Below, piece after piece: positions 24,310-33,180 of a stretch of DNA of 52,116 bases. The DNA comes from Ilumatobacteraceae bacterium (GTDB taxonomy: Bacteria; Actinomycetota; Acidimicrobiia; Acidimicrobiales; Ilumatobacteraceae), in NCBI GenBank assembly GCA_023263695.1, contig JALQUZ010000006.1, forward strand, positions 1 to 52,116, written 5' to 3'. The first letter of the stretch is position 1, and the number at the start of each line of letters is the position of its first letter. A program made the position numbers and the translations under genes. The notes under the pieces were generated by a model. The model was not told the origin of the DNA. It did not search any database and worked only from the letters and a program-made list of their open reading frames with translations.

Positions 24310-25413
24310 ATGAAAATCAAGAAGAAGCGAGCAGGTTTTGCTCGTAAAATTACAACAGCTATCGCACTCGTAACTGTGTTTTCAGTAGGTGCGGGAGTAT
24401 CAACAATTCAAGCTAAGTCTTCACCGGTTGTCAAGAACGGTGAGGCTTGCACCAAGGCCCAACTCAACAAGGTTGAAGGAATTTTAAAGTGCACGTACCT
24501 TCCATTGTCCAAAAAATATATCTGGATTACTTCGTTTAAGGCAGCAAATGCGGCAGCAGCAAAGATTGACAAGTCAAAGTGGCCTAAGAAGTTCGTTGTT
24601 GGTGCAGTGCCTTCGGAAAACGCTGCTTCAATGACATTGAAGTACAAGAACTTTATCGATGCATTGTCAAAAGAAATTGGTATACCAGTTGAGTTTTATG
24701 CAGCGACTGACTACGCAGGAATCATTGAGGCTCAGGTTGCCGGACGCGTTGATCTTGCGTTCTATGGACCTTTCTCCTACGTGCTTGCAAAGGCGCGTGG
24801 TGCGAAAATTGATGTAGTTGGTTCTGCTGTTGCCACCCCAACCTCAAAGCCTGGATACTTCTCATATGGAATCACCAAGTCGAGCCGCGCTGATGTTACA
24901 AAGCTGTCTGACTTCAAGGGTAAGAAGATTTGCTTCGTAGACCCTGCCTCAACCTCTGGTTATCTCTATCCAAACGCAGGATTGTTGTCTGTAGGTATTG
25001 ATGCAACTAAGGAAAACACAGTATTCGCTGGTGGTCATGATGCTTCCGCCTTGTCGGTAAACCGCGGAACATGCGATGTTGGCTTCGCGTACGACACGAT
25101 GGTTGATTCAACGTTGATCGAAAAAGGCGATTTGAAGGCTGGTGATTTGAAGGTAGTTTGGAAGAGCGGCGAAATTGCTGGATCACCGATGGCCATTCGC
25201 GTTGATATGCCAAAGTCATTGGTAGATACAGTGAAGAGTTTCGTCATCAATAAGGCAAACAGGACAGCCTTCGTTGCCGCTGGAATCTGCGCCACCGAAG
25301 CCACATGCCAAGTTATTGAAGACAAGTCATGGGGCTTTGTTCCTTATTCAGATAAGGAATATGACGGAGTACGTCAGGTATGCGAAGCTACCAAGTCTTC
25401 GAAGTGCCGATAA
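24310..25413 (+). CDS. phnD: PhnD, phosphonate ABC transporter substrate-binding protein, with extra N-terminal module
   Basis: A secreted binding protein of 367 residues for phosphonate or phosphite-type anions. After the signal peptide (to about 35) there is a 45-residue module with C47, C61 and W72 (GEAC, ILKC, IWI) that also precedes the catalytic domains of the two esterases at 10709-12790. The PhnD domain starts near residue 93: LKYKNFIDALSKEIGIPVEF, VDLAFYGPFSY, anion-binding STSGYLYP, GGHDASA, YDTMVDS, GEIAGSP. Lacking a lipobox, it may be held at the surface by the module. A weak AGG lies 8 bases before the ATG. phnC follows 25 bases after the stop. Confidence 0.93.
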   Translation: MKIKKKRAGFARKITTAIALVTVFSVGAGVSTIQAKSSPVVKNGEACTKAQLNKVEGILKCTYLPLSKKYIWITSFKAANAAAAKIDKSKWPKKFVVGAVPSENAASMTLKYKNFIDALSKEIGIPVEFYAATDYAGIIEAQVAGRVDLAFYGPFSYVLAKARGAKIDVVGSAVATPTSKPGYFSYGITKSSRADVTKLSDFKGKKICFVDPASTSGYLYPNAGLLSVGIDATKENTVFAGGHDASALSVNRGTCDVGFAYDTMVDSTLIEKGDLKAGDLKVVWKSGEIAGSPMAIRVDMPKSLVDTVKSFVINKANRTAFVAAGICATEATCQVIEDKSWGFVPYSDKEYDGVRQVCEATKSSKCR

Positions 25414-25438
25414 TTCATAAATAACTGAGAATTTGACT

Positions 25439-26269
25439 ATGTCGCTCAATCGATTTGACCAAGAAGCTGATCCGATTGTTCGGTTGAGCGACATATCAAA
25501 AAGGTTCCCCAACGGAACCCTCGCTTTAGACAAAGTAAGTCTGGAAATTCCGAGAGGACAGTTGCTGTGTCTGATTGGTTTGTCCGGTTCAGGTAAGTCG
25601 ACCCTGTTGCGCCATGTGAATGGCCTGCACAAACCAACTTCGGGTTCTGTTGATGTGATGGGTATGCGTGTAAGTGAGGCAGCGAATAAAGATCTTCGTG
25701 AAGTTCGCCGGCACGTTGGGTTCGTGTTCCAGCAATTCGGGTTAATCAATCGTGCAACCTGTTTAGAAAATGTGCTTTCAGGCGCATTGGGTCGCTTAAA
25801 TTGGCCAAGGTACGGTGTGCGGTCGTATCCAAAGCAACTCCGCCGACTGGCCTTTGATCATTTGGATCGCGTGGGCCTAGCGGATCAGGCATTTCAGCGT
25901 GCAGACACCTTGTCTGGTGGGCAGATGCAGCGCGTGGCAATTGCGAGAAGTTTGATGCAGGAGCCCCAAATGCTGCTTGCAGATGAACCAGTTGCTTCTC
26001 TAGACCCAGAATCTTCCGGTCAAGTCCTTGAACTGTTGCTCAAGATTGCAACAGAAGAGAATATGACAGTGATTTGTACTCTTCACCAGGTTGAACTCGC
26101 ACTTGGTTGGGCCCATCGTATTGTGGGTCTTCGCGCTGGCAAAGTTGTACTCGATCGCAGTGCAATTGGTCTTGATCAGCGAGATGTAATGGACGTTTAT
26201 CAACGGGTTGACGTTACTGAGGCACCAACTGCGGATGAAGATGTGCCAACTTCCATTTTGAATTCGTAA
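25439..26269 (+). CDS. phnC: PhnC, phosphonate ABC transporter ATPase
   Basis: A 276-residue ABC importer ATPase. Walker A is GLSGSGKST, the PhnC block SGSVDVMGMRV and the Q-loop VGFVFQQFGLINR follow, then LENVLSGALGR, the signature LSGGQMQR and Walker B MLLADEPVASLDPES. I start at ATG 25439; an in-frame TTG is 6 bases earlier. phnE starts 5 bases after its stop. The LENVLxGxLGR segment separates PhnC from other ABC ATPases. Confidence 0.95.
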   Translation: MSLNRFDQEADPIVRLSDISKRFPNGTLALDKVSLEIPRGQLLCLIGLSGSGKSTLLRHVNGLHKPTSGSVDVMGMRVSEAANKDLREVRRHVGFVFQQFGLINRATCLENVLSGALGRLNWPRYGVRSYPKQLRRLAFDHLDRVGLADQAFQRADTLSGGQMQRVAIARSLMQEPQMLLADEPVASLDPESSGQVLELLLKIATEENMTVICTLHQVELALGWAHRIVGLRAGKVVLDRSAIGLDQRDVMDVYQRVDVTEAPTADEDVPTSILNS

Positions 26270-26274
26270 TCACG

Positions 26275-27969
26275 ATGTCATCCACAGTGGTTGAGCAGCG
26301 CCGCCTGAGTCCACCATTTACTGCACGCAACTCAAAGCTTCTCATTGTTTTCGTTGGTTACGTAGTCGCGACTATATGGTCATGGCGGTATATCCACATG
26401 TCCTTTGCTGGACTGTTTGGTGGGTTTAGCGATGTGGCTGCGTTAATTGCACGAATGCTTCCTCCCGATTTTTATCAGTTGAGTGGAATTATTTCAGCCA
26501 CAATTGAAACGCTTTGGATGGCGTTGTTAGGCACCACAATTGCCGTGTTAATCAGTTTTCCGTTGTCTTTTGGAGCTGCAAAAAATACCACACCAAACAA
26601 ATTTGTTTTTGCCCTTTGTCGCGGAATAATTACCATGACACGAGCAATTCCTGACCTTATTTTTGCGGCAATCTTTGTACGAGCATTCGGGATTGGTCCA
26701 TTGGCAGGAATTTTGGCTCTCGGACTGCATTCAATTGGAATGATCGGCAAAATGTTTGCTGATGCTTTAGAAAATGCAGACGCTATGCCACGAGAGGCGA
26801 GTATCTCGACAGGTGCGTCAAAATGGCAGGCGATCTTTGCGTCAATTCTTCCGCAGGCCACGCCAACAATGATTGGAACTTCTCTGTATCGGCTAGACAT
26901 CAATGTCCGTGCATCTGCCGTTCTCGGTTTGGTTGGTGCAGGTGGCATTGGATTCATCATTCAATCTGCGCTCCGTTCTCTTGACTATCCGAGTGCTCTT
27001 GCAGCAGTATCGGTGATTTTTGTTGTGATTCTCGCTATTGAATTCTTTTCGTCAAAAGTGCGCGCATCTATTCTGGGTGAACGAAGTGCATCTGTAGTGG
27101 TCGTGCGCAGTCAATCAGAACGATCAATTCGGCGAACTGGCAGAGATCGAACTCTGCTCGTAGATGCAGTGACAATGCGATCACTCGTTCCACCGCTGAC
27201 TTCAGATAGAAAATCCCGCATCATCAGCGTATGGGTGTATGCCATCATGCTTGGCATTGCCCTTGGAACAATCAATATGCCAATTTTTAGTTCCTTTGGA
27301 TACTTTGATGATGCGTGGAGAATTGTTACTCAGCTAGTTCCACCAGACTTCACAACAGCACGTAGTGAACTCATTACAGGCATGTCTGAAACTTTGGCAA
27401 TTGCTTTTATTTCAACAACGCTTGGTCTGTTTATTGCTATTCCGTTGGGTTTGCTCTCCTCAAGAAATATTGTTATTCGGAAAATGGTGTTTGTCGGTAC
27501 GCGATCCATGCTGGTTGTCTTTAGAGGTATTCCAGAATTGATCATCGCCGTTTTATTCGTTAGCGCTATGGGTCTTGGTCCTGTTCCTGGAACTCTGGCG
27601 CTTACGCTGGTGACTGCATTTTTTATGTCCAAGCTCATTGCGGACACATTTGAAGAAGTGGACCCGAGTCCGCGTGAGGCAATTTTTGCTACCGGTGCGA
27701 CCAGGATGCAGGAGCTCTTTGGGTCTGTGCTGCCTCAGGCGATGCCAGCTTTGGTGAGCCAAATTTTGTACATGCTGGACGTCAACCTGCGGTCGTCCAC
27801 TGTGCTTGGAATCGTTGGCGGTGGGGGAATTGGTTTTTTGCTCTTGGGCTCAATTCGAGTGTTTGAATTTGGCACGACCGGTGCTGTTGTATTCTCCATT
27901 TTTGTGGTGGTGTACGCAATTGAACTTGTTGGGTCGTGGGTAAGAGGCGTCCTGGACAAGGCAAATTAG
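26275..27969 (+). CDS. phnE: PhnE, fused double-domain phosphonate permease
   Basis: A 564-residue permease made of two complete PhnE domains in one chain: residues about 1-265 and about 310-564, joined by a polar linker rich in Arg and Ser. Each half has five to six hydrophobic helices, an RAIPDLIFA or RGIPELIIA segment, and the EAA-type loop contacting PhnC (PREASISTGASKWQ and PREAIFATGATRMQ). Each ends in a conserved GAGGIGF or GGGGIGF turn. Most bacteria use two PhnE polypeptides or a homodimer. It ends the importer set; an 82-base gap follows. Confidence 0.94.
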   Translation: MSSTVVEQRRLSPPFTARNSKLLIVFVGYVVATIWSWRYIHMSFAGLFGGFSDVAALIARMLPPDFYQLSGIISATIETLWMALLGTTIAVLISFPLSFGAAKNTTPNKFVFALCRGIITMTRAIPDLIFAAIFVRAFGIGPLAGILALGLHSIGMIGKMFADALENADAMPREASISTGASKWQAIFASILPQATPTMIGTSLYRLDINVRASAVLGLVGAGGIGFIIQSALRSLDYPSALAAVSVIFVVILAIEFFSSKVRASILGERSASVVVVRSQSERSIRRTGRDRTLLVDAVTMRSLVPPLTSDRKSRIISVWVYAIMLGIALGTINMPIFSSFGYFDDAWRIVTQLVPPDFTTARSELITGMSETLAIAFISTTLGLFIAIPLGLLSSRNIVIRKMVFVGTRSMLVVFRGIPELIIAVLFVSAMGLGPVPGTLALTLVTAFFMSKLIADTFEEVDPSPREAIFATGATRMQELFGSVLPQAMPALVSQILYMLDVNLRSSTVLGIVGGGGIGFLLLGSIRVFEFGTTGAVVFSIFVVVYAIELVGSWVRGVLDKAN

Positions 27970-28020
27970 TTCATATCTAGTTTGCTTGAACTACATATTC
28001 TGCTTGTCCTGGGTAATCAA

Positions 28021-28052
28021 TGTGTTCACAGTCGTTTCATATTTTTAGGCAG
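28021..28052 (+). promoter_or_regulatory. Candidate PHO-box-like repeat and leaderless promoter before the glycosyltransferase operon
   Basis: GTTCACAGTCG (28024-28034) is followed directly by TTTCATATTTT (28035-28045), two 11-base units matching 8 and 6 positions of the Streptomyces PHO unit. TATTTT at 28040-28045 could be a -10 placed right for a start at the GTG at 28052, which has no ribosome site. TGTGTTCA at 28021-28028 is shared with the phnG upstream region. No standard -35 is visible, as expected for an activator-dependent promoter. Confidence 0.4.
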
Positions 28053-29236
28053 TGACGACTGTTCCAATCTTGCAGTTTGGGAATGTGTCCACCACTAGTA
28101 CCCCAAAATTGCGGGTCGCCATCGTTGCGGAAAGTTTTCTGCCGCATGTCAATGGGGTCACCAACTCGGTGCTTCGCACCATTGAGTACCTCACACGCAA
28201 CGGTCACGAAGTCGTTGTCATCGCACCTGGTCCTGGTTCCGATATGGAAGCGGGAGTGTCAGTTATGCGGATGAGCTCGTTTGGTTTTCCTGGTTATGAA
28301 GAACTTCGAATCACGCGACCGCAAAAGGCACTTGAAGCAGCGATTCGCGCGATTAATCCAGATGTCATTCACCTTGCGGCGCCAGCGGTTCTTGGCGCGT
28401 GGGCGGGAAGAGTTGCGCGCAAACTCAACATTCCTTGTGTAGCGATTTATCAAACTGATCTCGCTGGATTCGCTAAGCAATATCGACTTGGCGCAACCTC
28501 TCCTGCGTTGTGGAAATACGTTGCTGCAATTCATAAGCGAGCAGATGTGACACTCGCTCCTTCTACATCTGCTGTTTGGGATTTACGTCGGCATGGAGTT
28601 GACAACGCATTCCGTTGGATGCGTGGAGTCGACACCGAACGATTTAATCCAATTCACGGAAATGAAGATCTACGCAAATCACTTGGTGGCGAAGGAAAAA
28701 TTATTGTTGGTTTTGTTGGTCGTCTTGCACGAGAAAAGCAAGTTGAACGATTGGCCGATGTGTGCTCGCTACCAAATGTTTCGGTGGTTATTGTTGGCGA
28801 TGGGCCTGTTCGAAAAAAGCTTGAGCGGCTCATGCCATCGGCAACATTCACCGGTTTCGCTTCAGGTAAAACACTTTCAGAAATGTATGCATCATTTGAC
28901 ATTTTTGCCCACACGGGAGTTGATGAGACATTTTGTCAATCGATACAGGAAGCGCTTTCGTCAGGTGTTCCTGTGGTGGCGCCTGCGGTTGGTGGCCCGC
29001 TAGATCTTGTGCAACATGGCGTGAATGGCTTTTTGTGGACGCCACAACGAAAGAACACGCTGGTGGAAAGCATCCAAGAGTTGGTTGTTAACGAAGGAGT
29101 TCGGTTCCAGTGCGCCGGCAATGCGCGTCAATCCGTGCAACACCGCACATGGGAATCCATCATGGAAGAACTCATTGGTCACTATTACTCGGTAACTCAA
29201 GGTATGTCGTTTGCCTATCGCGCGGTTGCCTCGTGA
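28052..29236 (+). CDS. GT4 glycosyltransferase, MgtA/PimB-like
   Basis: A 394-residue retaining glycosyltransferase with two Rossmann-like halves. The N-terminal half has ESFLPHVNGVTNSVLRT and GHEVVVIAPG, which resemble the actinobacterial MgtA group (mannose transfer onto glucuronosyl-diacylglycerol) and relatives of PimB. The C-terminal donor half has GFVGRLAREKQVERL, VIVGDGPVRKKLE, and the E-x7-E motif ETFCQSIQEALSSG. Its stop overlaps the next start (GTGA). With UDP-glucose dehydrogenase at the end of this operon, a glucuronyl or mannosyl-glucuronyl lipid pathway is likely. Donor and acceptor are inferred, not shown. Confidence 0.87.
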   Translation: MTTVPILQFGNVSTTSTPKLRVAIVAESFLPHVNGVTNSVLRTIEYLTRNGHEVVVIAPGPGSDMEAGVSVMRMSSFGFPGYEELRITRPQKALEAAIRAINPDVIHLAAPAVLGAWAGRVARKLNIPCVAIYQTDLAGFAKQYRLGATSPALWKYVAAIHKRADVTLAPSTSAVWDLRRHGVDNAFRWMRGVDTERFNPIHGNEDLRKSLGGEGKIIVGFVGRLAREKQVERLADVCSLPNVSVVIVGDGPVRKKLERLMPSATFTGFASGKTLSEMYASFDIFAHTGVDETFCQSIQEALSSGVPVVAPAVGGPLDLVQHGVNGFLWTPQRKNTLVESIQELVVNEGVRFQCAGNARQSVQHRTWESIMEELIGHYYSVTQGMSFAYRAVAS

Positions 29237-30018
29237 AGTCGCTCATAGTTTCGTTGCACGATGTTGGGCCATCATCCACAGAAGTGTCACGTAGATGGAT
29301 GGATGAATTGGAATCCCGTGATGTTGCAGTTTCGATGTTGGTGGTTGCAGGCCGCTGGAATGGCATGGATTTTTCAGAAGATTTGCACCTGCACCAGTGG
29401 TTGCATACATGCGTGAACCATGGGCACGAAGTGGTGTTGCACGGGTGGTCGCATGCATTTGAGCAGAAAAGTGCTGATTCCTCAAGGTCATCGGTATTTG
29501 GATCTTTTTTTGCACGCGGATGCCAAGAATTTTTTAACCTCAATGAGGACGAAGCTGCAGAACGATTGCATTTAGGTATGCATACCCTCGGTATATTTGG
29601 CTTTACGCCATCAGGTTTTATTGCGCCAGGTTGGTTGATGTCTGATGAGGTTCGCAGTGAACTTCATGAAATCGGACTCGACTACACAAATAATCATCTA
29701 TTTATTACCGACTTGGTGCGCCGTCAGGAAATCTTTGCACCTGTTGTGTGTCAGCGACCTGAATCTAAGTGGAGTGGATTTATAGCTAAGGCAACTGTTG
29801 CGTTAGCGCGAGTATTGATGTTTGCGCGCTTACCACTACGCGTCGCAATACATCCAAAAGACCTTGCCGACACGCGGTTGCGCAGTGCAATCCTGCACAT
29901 TATTGATTTGGCAATTGCGAAGGGCTACACATCACGCACTTACGAACAATTCATTGATCAGTCTCGAGTTTCGCAACAAGATGTTCACGAAGTTCGCCAA
30001 TTAGGTGGGATTACCTAG
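29233..30018 (+). CDS. DUF2334 polysaccharide deacetylase-like protein
   Basis: A protein of about 261 residues with the fold of carbohydrate esterase family 4 relatives. It opens VKSLIVSLHDVGP with the metal Asp and His of the first motif, then HGHEVVLHGWSH for the second metal-histidine motif, and GFTPSGFIAPGWL and VAIHPKDL later. No signal peptide is present, so it should act in the cytoplasm or at the inner membrane face. The GTG start lies in a 4-base overlap with the preceding glycosyltransferase. A deacetylation step on an N-acetylated sugar lipid precursor is possible. Confidence 0.82.
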   Translation: MKSLIVSLHDVGPSSTEVSRRWMDELESRDVAVSMLVVAGRWNGMDFSEDLHLHQWLHTCVNHGHEVVLHGWSHAFEQKSADSSRSSVFGSFFARGCQEFFNLNEDEAAERLHLGMHTLGIFGFTPSGFIAPGWLMSDEVRSELHEIGLDYTNNHLFITDLVRRQEIFAPVVCQRPESKWSGFIAKATVALARVLMFARLPLRVAIHPKDLADTRLRSAILHIIDLAIAKGYTSRTYEQFIDQSRVSQQDVHEVRQLGGIT

Positions 30019-31133
30019 TGCACATTGTCCAATTAGCGAACTTTGTTACTCCAACTTCTGGTGGTCAACGTATTGCACTTGAATCAATTGGGCAGAAATA
30101 TGTTGCGAGAGGCCACACCTGCACGTTGGTGACTCCGGGCCGGCGCGGAGAAGTTTGGGACGAAGGTCTCCGAACCTACGTTCAAGTTCCAGGAAGTCGA
30201 GTTCCTTTTTCAGGCGGATATCGGGCAATCGTGCGGCGTAAAGAATTGCAAAAGGTCTTGCTGAGTTTACAGCCAGACGTAATTGAAGTATCAGACAAGA
30301 CCACTCTGGCATGGGTTCCTGAATGGGCGAAAGCGCAGGGAATTCGAACGGTACTCTTTTCGCATGAACGTGTAACCGACGTTGTTCACGAGCGTTTCCC
30401 GTCGTGGCTGCCTGTTGCTCGAATCATTCTTCCGATTATTCAAAAAATTAAGTCTCAGGTAGATGCGGTTGTCTGCGCAAGTCAGTATTCGGCCGATGAG
30501 TTCAGCGACGTGGCAGACAAGGTACGGATAATTCCGTTGGGAGTAGATCAAGGCGTTTTTCACCCTTGCAAAGCAAGTTTGGAAGTTTCAGATATCCCAA
30601 CTGTGTTGTTCGCGGGGCGACTTTCGTTTGAGAAGCGTCCGCATGTCGTGGTTGCTGCGGCTCGTGAACTCGCGTTGCGGGGAATGTACGCAAAGTTCGT
30701 CTTTGCCGGCGACGGTCCAATGCGCAAGAAACTCAAAAAAACGGTAGATGGCTTAGACGTTTCGTTTGTCGGTCGCGTTGCTGATCGTCATGAACTCGCT
30801 GCACTCATGTCTTCTGCAGACGTGAGTATTGCTCCGAGCCCATTTGAAACTTTCGGTCTCAGCATCTTGGAATCACTGGCCTGTGGCACCCCAGTGATAG
30901 TTGCGAATAAAGGCGCCGGGGCCGAACTCATTACTGGAGGCTGTGGCCTGGCTGTTGAGCCAACCGGAGCGATGGTTGCTGATGCGATCATGCTCGTGTT
31001 GCTTGAGAGCAGGGACTTGATGCGCCAGCGTTGCGTACAGCGTGCACGTGAAATGAGTTGGGATAGATGTGCTGAGCAATTTCTTGACTTGTATTCGTCT
31101 CTCATATCTCATTCATTGCAGGTGGCAGCATAA
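30018..31133 (+). CDS. GT4 glycosyltransferase, second copy in the glycolipid operon
   Basis: A 371-residue retaining glycosyltransferase. N-terminal features: ANFVTPTSGGQRIAL and GHTCTLVTPG. The donor half has VLFAGRLSFEKRPHVVVAA, FVFAGDGPMRKKL, FVGRVADRHELAALMSSADVSIAPS (quoted in part), and the E-x7-E motif ETFGLSILESLACG. The GTG start overlaps the previous stop by one base and the stop overlaps the next ATG by one (TAATG). It could be the first glucuronosyl or glucosyl transferase acting on diacylglycerol, with the other GT4 adding the second sugar. Confidence 0.86.
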   Translation: MHIVQLANFVTPTSGGQRIALESIGQKYVARGHTCTLVTPGRRGEVWDEGLRTYVQVPGSRVPFSGGYRAIVRRKELQKVLLSLQPDVIEVSDKTTLAWVPEWAKAQGIRTVLFSHERVTDVVHERFPSWLPVARIILPIIQKIKSQVDAVVCASQYSADEFSDVADKVRIIPLGVDQGVFHPCKASLEVSDIPTVLFAGRLSFEKRPHVVVAAARELALRGMYAKFVFAGDGPMRKKLKKTVDGLDVSFVGRVADRHELAALMSSADVSIAPSPFETFGLSILESLACGTPVIVANKGAGAELITGGCGLAVEPTGAMVADAIMLVLLESRDLMRQRCVQRAREMSWDRCAEQFLDLYSSLISHSLQVAA

Positions 31134-31798
31134 TGAATATTCTTCCTGCCCAAGGTTCAGAGAACAGCATTCGTGCATTATTTTGGGAAACCTTGTCAAT
31201 AGGCAATCCATTGCCGTTCTCGCTTTCATGTGCACGTCGTTATGAAGAACTTGGTTTGGGTTGGTATCTCAGCCATGGAATTGACGATGCGGCTGTTGTG
31301 GAACGTGATGGAATTGTCATTGGGTACGGCTTGTTTTGTGCTGATGCTCATTCATTTAAGAAACATCAAAATCGACAAATGCTGTTGCTAGCAATTGAGG
31401 TGCTGTTTGCATTCTTCACATTTCGGACCAATGTAGAGTCGCGTCGGTTCTATTGGTTCCGAATCTGTGATTCGTTGACGATTTTCCGCAGCAGAAATAC
31501 CTTGCCTAACGATGTTCATGCTCATGCCCATCTCAATGTAAACCGCGCAAACCACGATGCCTTTGCTGCTCGAATGCTACGCGGTCATTTAGATGCAATG
31601 TGTCGACGACATGGACTAAATGCATACTTCGGCGAAATGAATGCTGTTGGCGGTAAGCGTGTTTTAAGCCTTCGGCGAGTCGGAGGAGACGTCGTCAATG
31701 AATCTCGAAACTTTACGTTTAGTTGGCTCGCAGGCGCACAGGTGCGGCGACTGACGTTGTTGAGAACCGTAGATAACCAAAGAGAATTGGCTGCATAA
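31133..31798 (+). CDS. GNAT-like acyltransferase of unknown substrate
   Basis: A 221-residue cytoplasmic protein. The C-terminal half, HAHLNVNRANHDAFAARMLRGH (quoted in part) followed by MCRRHGLNAYFGEMNAVGGKRV and RRVGGDVVNESRNFTFSWL, follows the strand-helix pattern of GNAT acetyltransferases, including the His-rich strand before the acyl-CoA loop, though the classic Q/R-x2-G-x-G/A loop is degenerate. It sits between a glycosyltransferase and UDP-glucose dehydrogenase with overlapping or abutting ends, so it belongs to the same glycolipid pathway. Acylation of a sugar is a plausible role, and fold assignment is tentative. Confidence 0.6.
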   Translation: MNILPAQGSENSIRALFWETLSIGNPLPFSLSCARRYEELGLGWYLSHGIDDAAVVERDGIVIGYGLFCADAHSFKKHQNRQMLLLAIEVLFAFFTFRTNVESRRFYWFRICDSLTIFRSRNTLPNDVHAHAHLNVNRANHDAFAARMLRGHLDAMCRRHGLNAYFGEMNAVGGKRVLSLRRVGGDVVNESRNFTFSWLAGAQVRRLTLLRTVDNQRELAA

Positions 31799-33178
31799 AT
31801 GGAAAACGCATTACGAGTATCTGTTTTTGGTGCCGGGTACGTAGGTTTAGTAACTGCCGCTGGATTGGCTGCAATTGGGCACCATGTGCTGTGCGTAGAT
31901 GTTGACGAAAAGAAGATTGCAAGCCTGACAAATGGGGAAGTTCCATTTTTCGAACCTGGTTTGCCTGAAATGATTTCGCGAGGTGTTGCCACTCAGAATC
32001 TTTGCTTCACAAGCTCGTTAACGATGGCCATTGACCACGGCCAGGTCATCATTATTGGAGTTGGCACTCCACCACTTTCCAGTGGTGCTGCAGACCTGTC
32101 GCAAGTGCTATCTGTTGCCAGATCAATTGGAAAGCAGATTCAGAATCGAGCAGTTGTCGTAGTGAAAAGTACGGTGCCGGTTGGAACTTCAGACCTGGTA
32201 CATGATGCCATTCAGGACGAGCTTGACCGTCGCGGCGATTCGGTCGCATTCTCGGTCGCATCAAATCCTGAATTCCTTAAAGAGGGAGATGCGGTTCGCG
32301 ACTTTATGATTCCTGATCGCATCGTGATCGGGGTGAGCGATGAGTGGGCGGGCGATGTACTTGGTTTGTTGTATGAGCCGTTGTGCAAGTCTGATGGTGT
32401 GTTGATGACGATGTCTACGCGCTCGTCGGAAATGTGCAAGTACGCAGCGAACGCAATGCTGGCCACGCGAATTTCGTTCATGAATGAAATGGCGCGCTTG
32501 TCTGACATCGTTGGTGCAGATATCTGCGAGATTCAACGCGTGATGGCAGCAGACCCTCGCATTGGCTCAAAGTATCTCAATGCGGGTGCAGGCTTTGGTG
32601 GAAGTTGTTTTCCGAAGGATTTGCGAGCAATTCGGGCTATGGGGATTGATTTTGATTGCGACCTACCGCTCATTGAGTCGGTAATTGAAGTAAACACTCG
32701 CCAGCAGACGGTGTTGATTGATAAGGCTCGTGAGGTGTTGGGCTCGTTAAAGTGCAAACGTTGCGCGGTATGGGGGCTGGCGTTCAAGCCAGACACCGAC
32801 GATATTCGCGAAGCTCCGGCATTGCATCTCATTCACGCGCTTCTTGCTGAGGGCGCATCGATAGTAGCTCACGACCCAGTGGTGCAGTGGCTTCCAATGT
32901 ACAGCAGCCTGTCGCCAGATCTGTTTCACATCGTTGACGATCCGTATGCAGCCATTGCCGACACTGATGTGTTGTTTTTAGTTACCGAGTGGTCTGAATA
33001 TCGAACCATCGATGTTCATCGCATGACCGACCTGATTGGCGATGGAGTCATCGTCGATGGCAGAAATATCTGGGCCAAAATTGACTTCACTGGAACAGAT
33101 GTTGTTTACCTTGGGATTGGGCGCCAATCAAACGTGGAACAAGTGCGAGAAACCTACGCAGTTGAGCTTGCTGGCTAA
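31799..33178 (+). CDS. ugd: UDP-glucose 6-dehydrogenase
   Basis: A 459-residue enzyme making UDP-glucuronic acid from UDP-glucose and two NAD. The N-terminal nucleotide motif is VFGAGYVGLVTAAGLA. Lys and Cys of the active site are in VVVKSTVPVGTSD, SNPEFLKEGDAVRDF, and GAGFGGSCFPKDLRA (Cys near residue 262). The C-terminal UDP-binding domain has WGLAFKPDTDDIREAPA. It begins immediately after the preceding stop. As last gene of the five-gene unit it should feed UDP-glucuronate to the glycosyltransferases. It converges on phnZ with 2 bases between the stops. Confidence 0.95.
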   Translation: MENALRVSVFGAGYVGLVTAAGLAAIGHHVLCVDVDEKKIASLTNGEVPFFEPGLPEMISRGVATQNLCFTSSLTMAIDHGQVIIIGVGTPPLSSGAADLSQVLSVARSIGKQIQNRAVVVVKSTVPVGTSDLVHDAIQDELDRRGDSVAFSVASNPEFLKEGDAVRDFMIPDRIVIGVSDEWAGDVLGLLYEPLCKSDGVLMTMSTRSSEMCKYAANAMLATRISFMNEMARLSDIVGADICEIQRVMAADPRIGSKYLNAGAGFGGSCFPKDLRAIRAMGIDFDCDLPLIESVIEVNTRQQTVLIDKAREVLGSLKCKRCAVWGLAFKPDTDDIREAPALHLIHALLAEGASIVAHDPVVQWLPMYSSLSPDLFHIVDDPYAAIADTDVLFLVTEWSEYRTIDVHRMTDLIGDGVIVDGRNIWAKIDFTGTDVVYLGIGRQSNVEQVRETYAVELAG

Positions 33179-33180
33179 AA

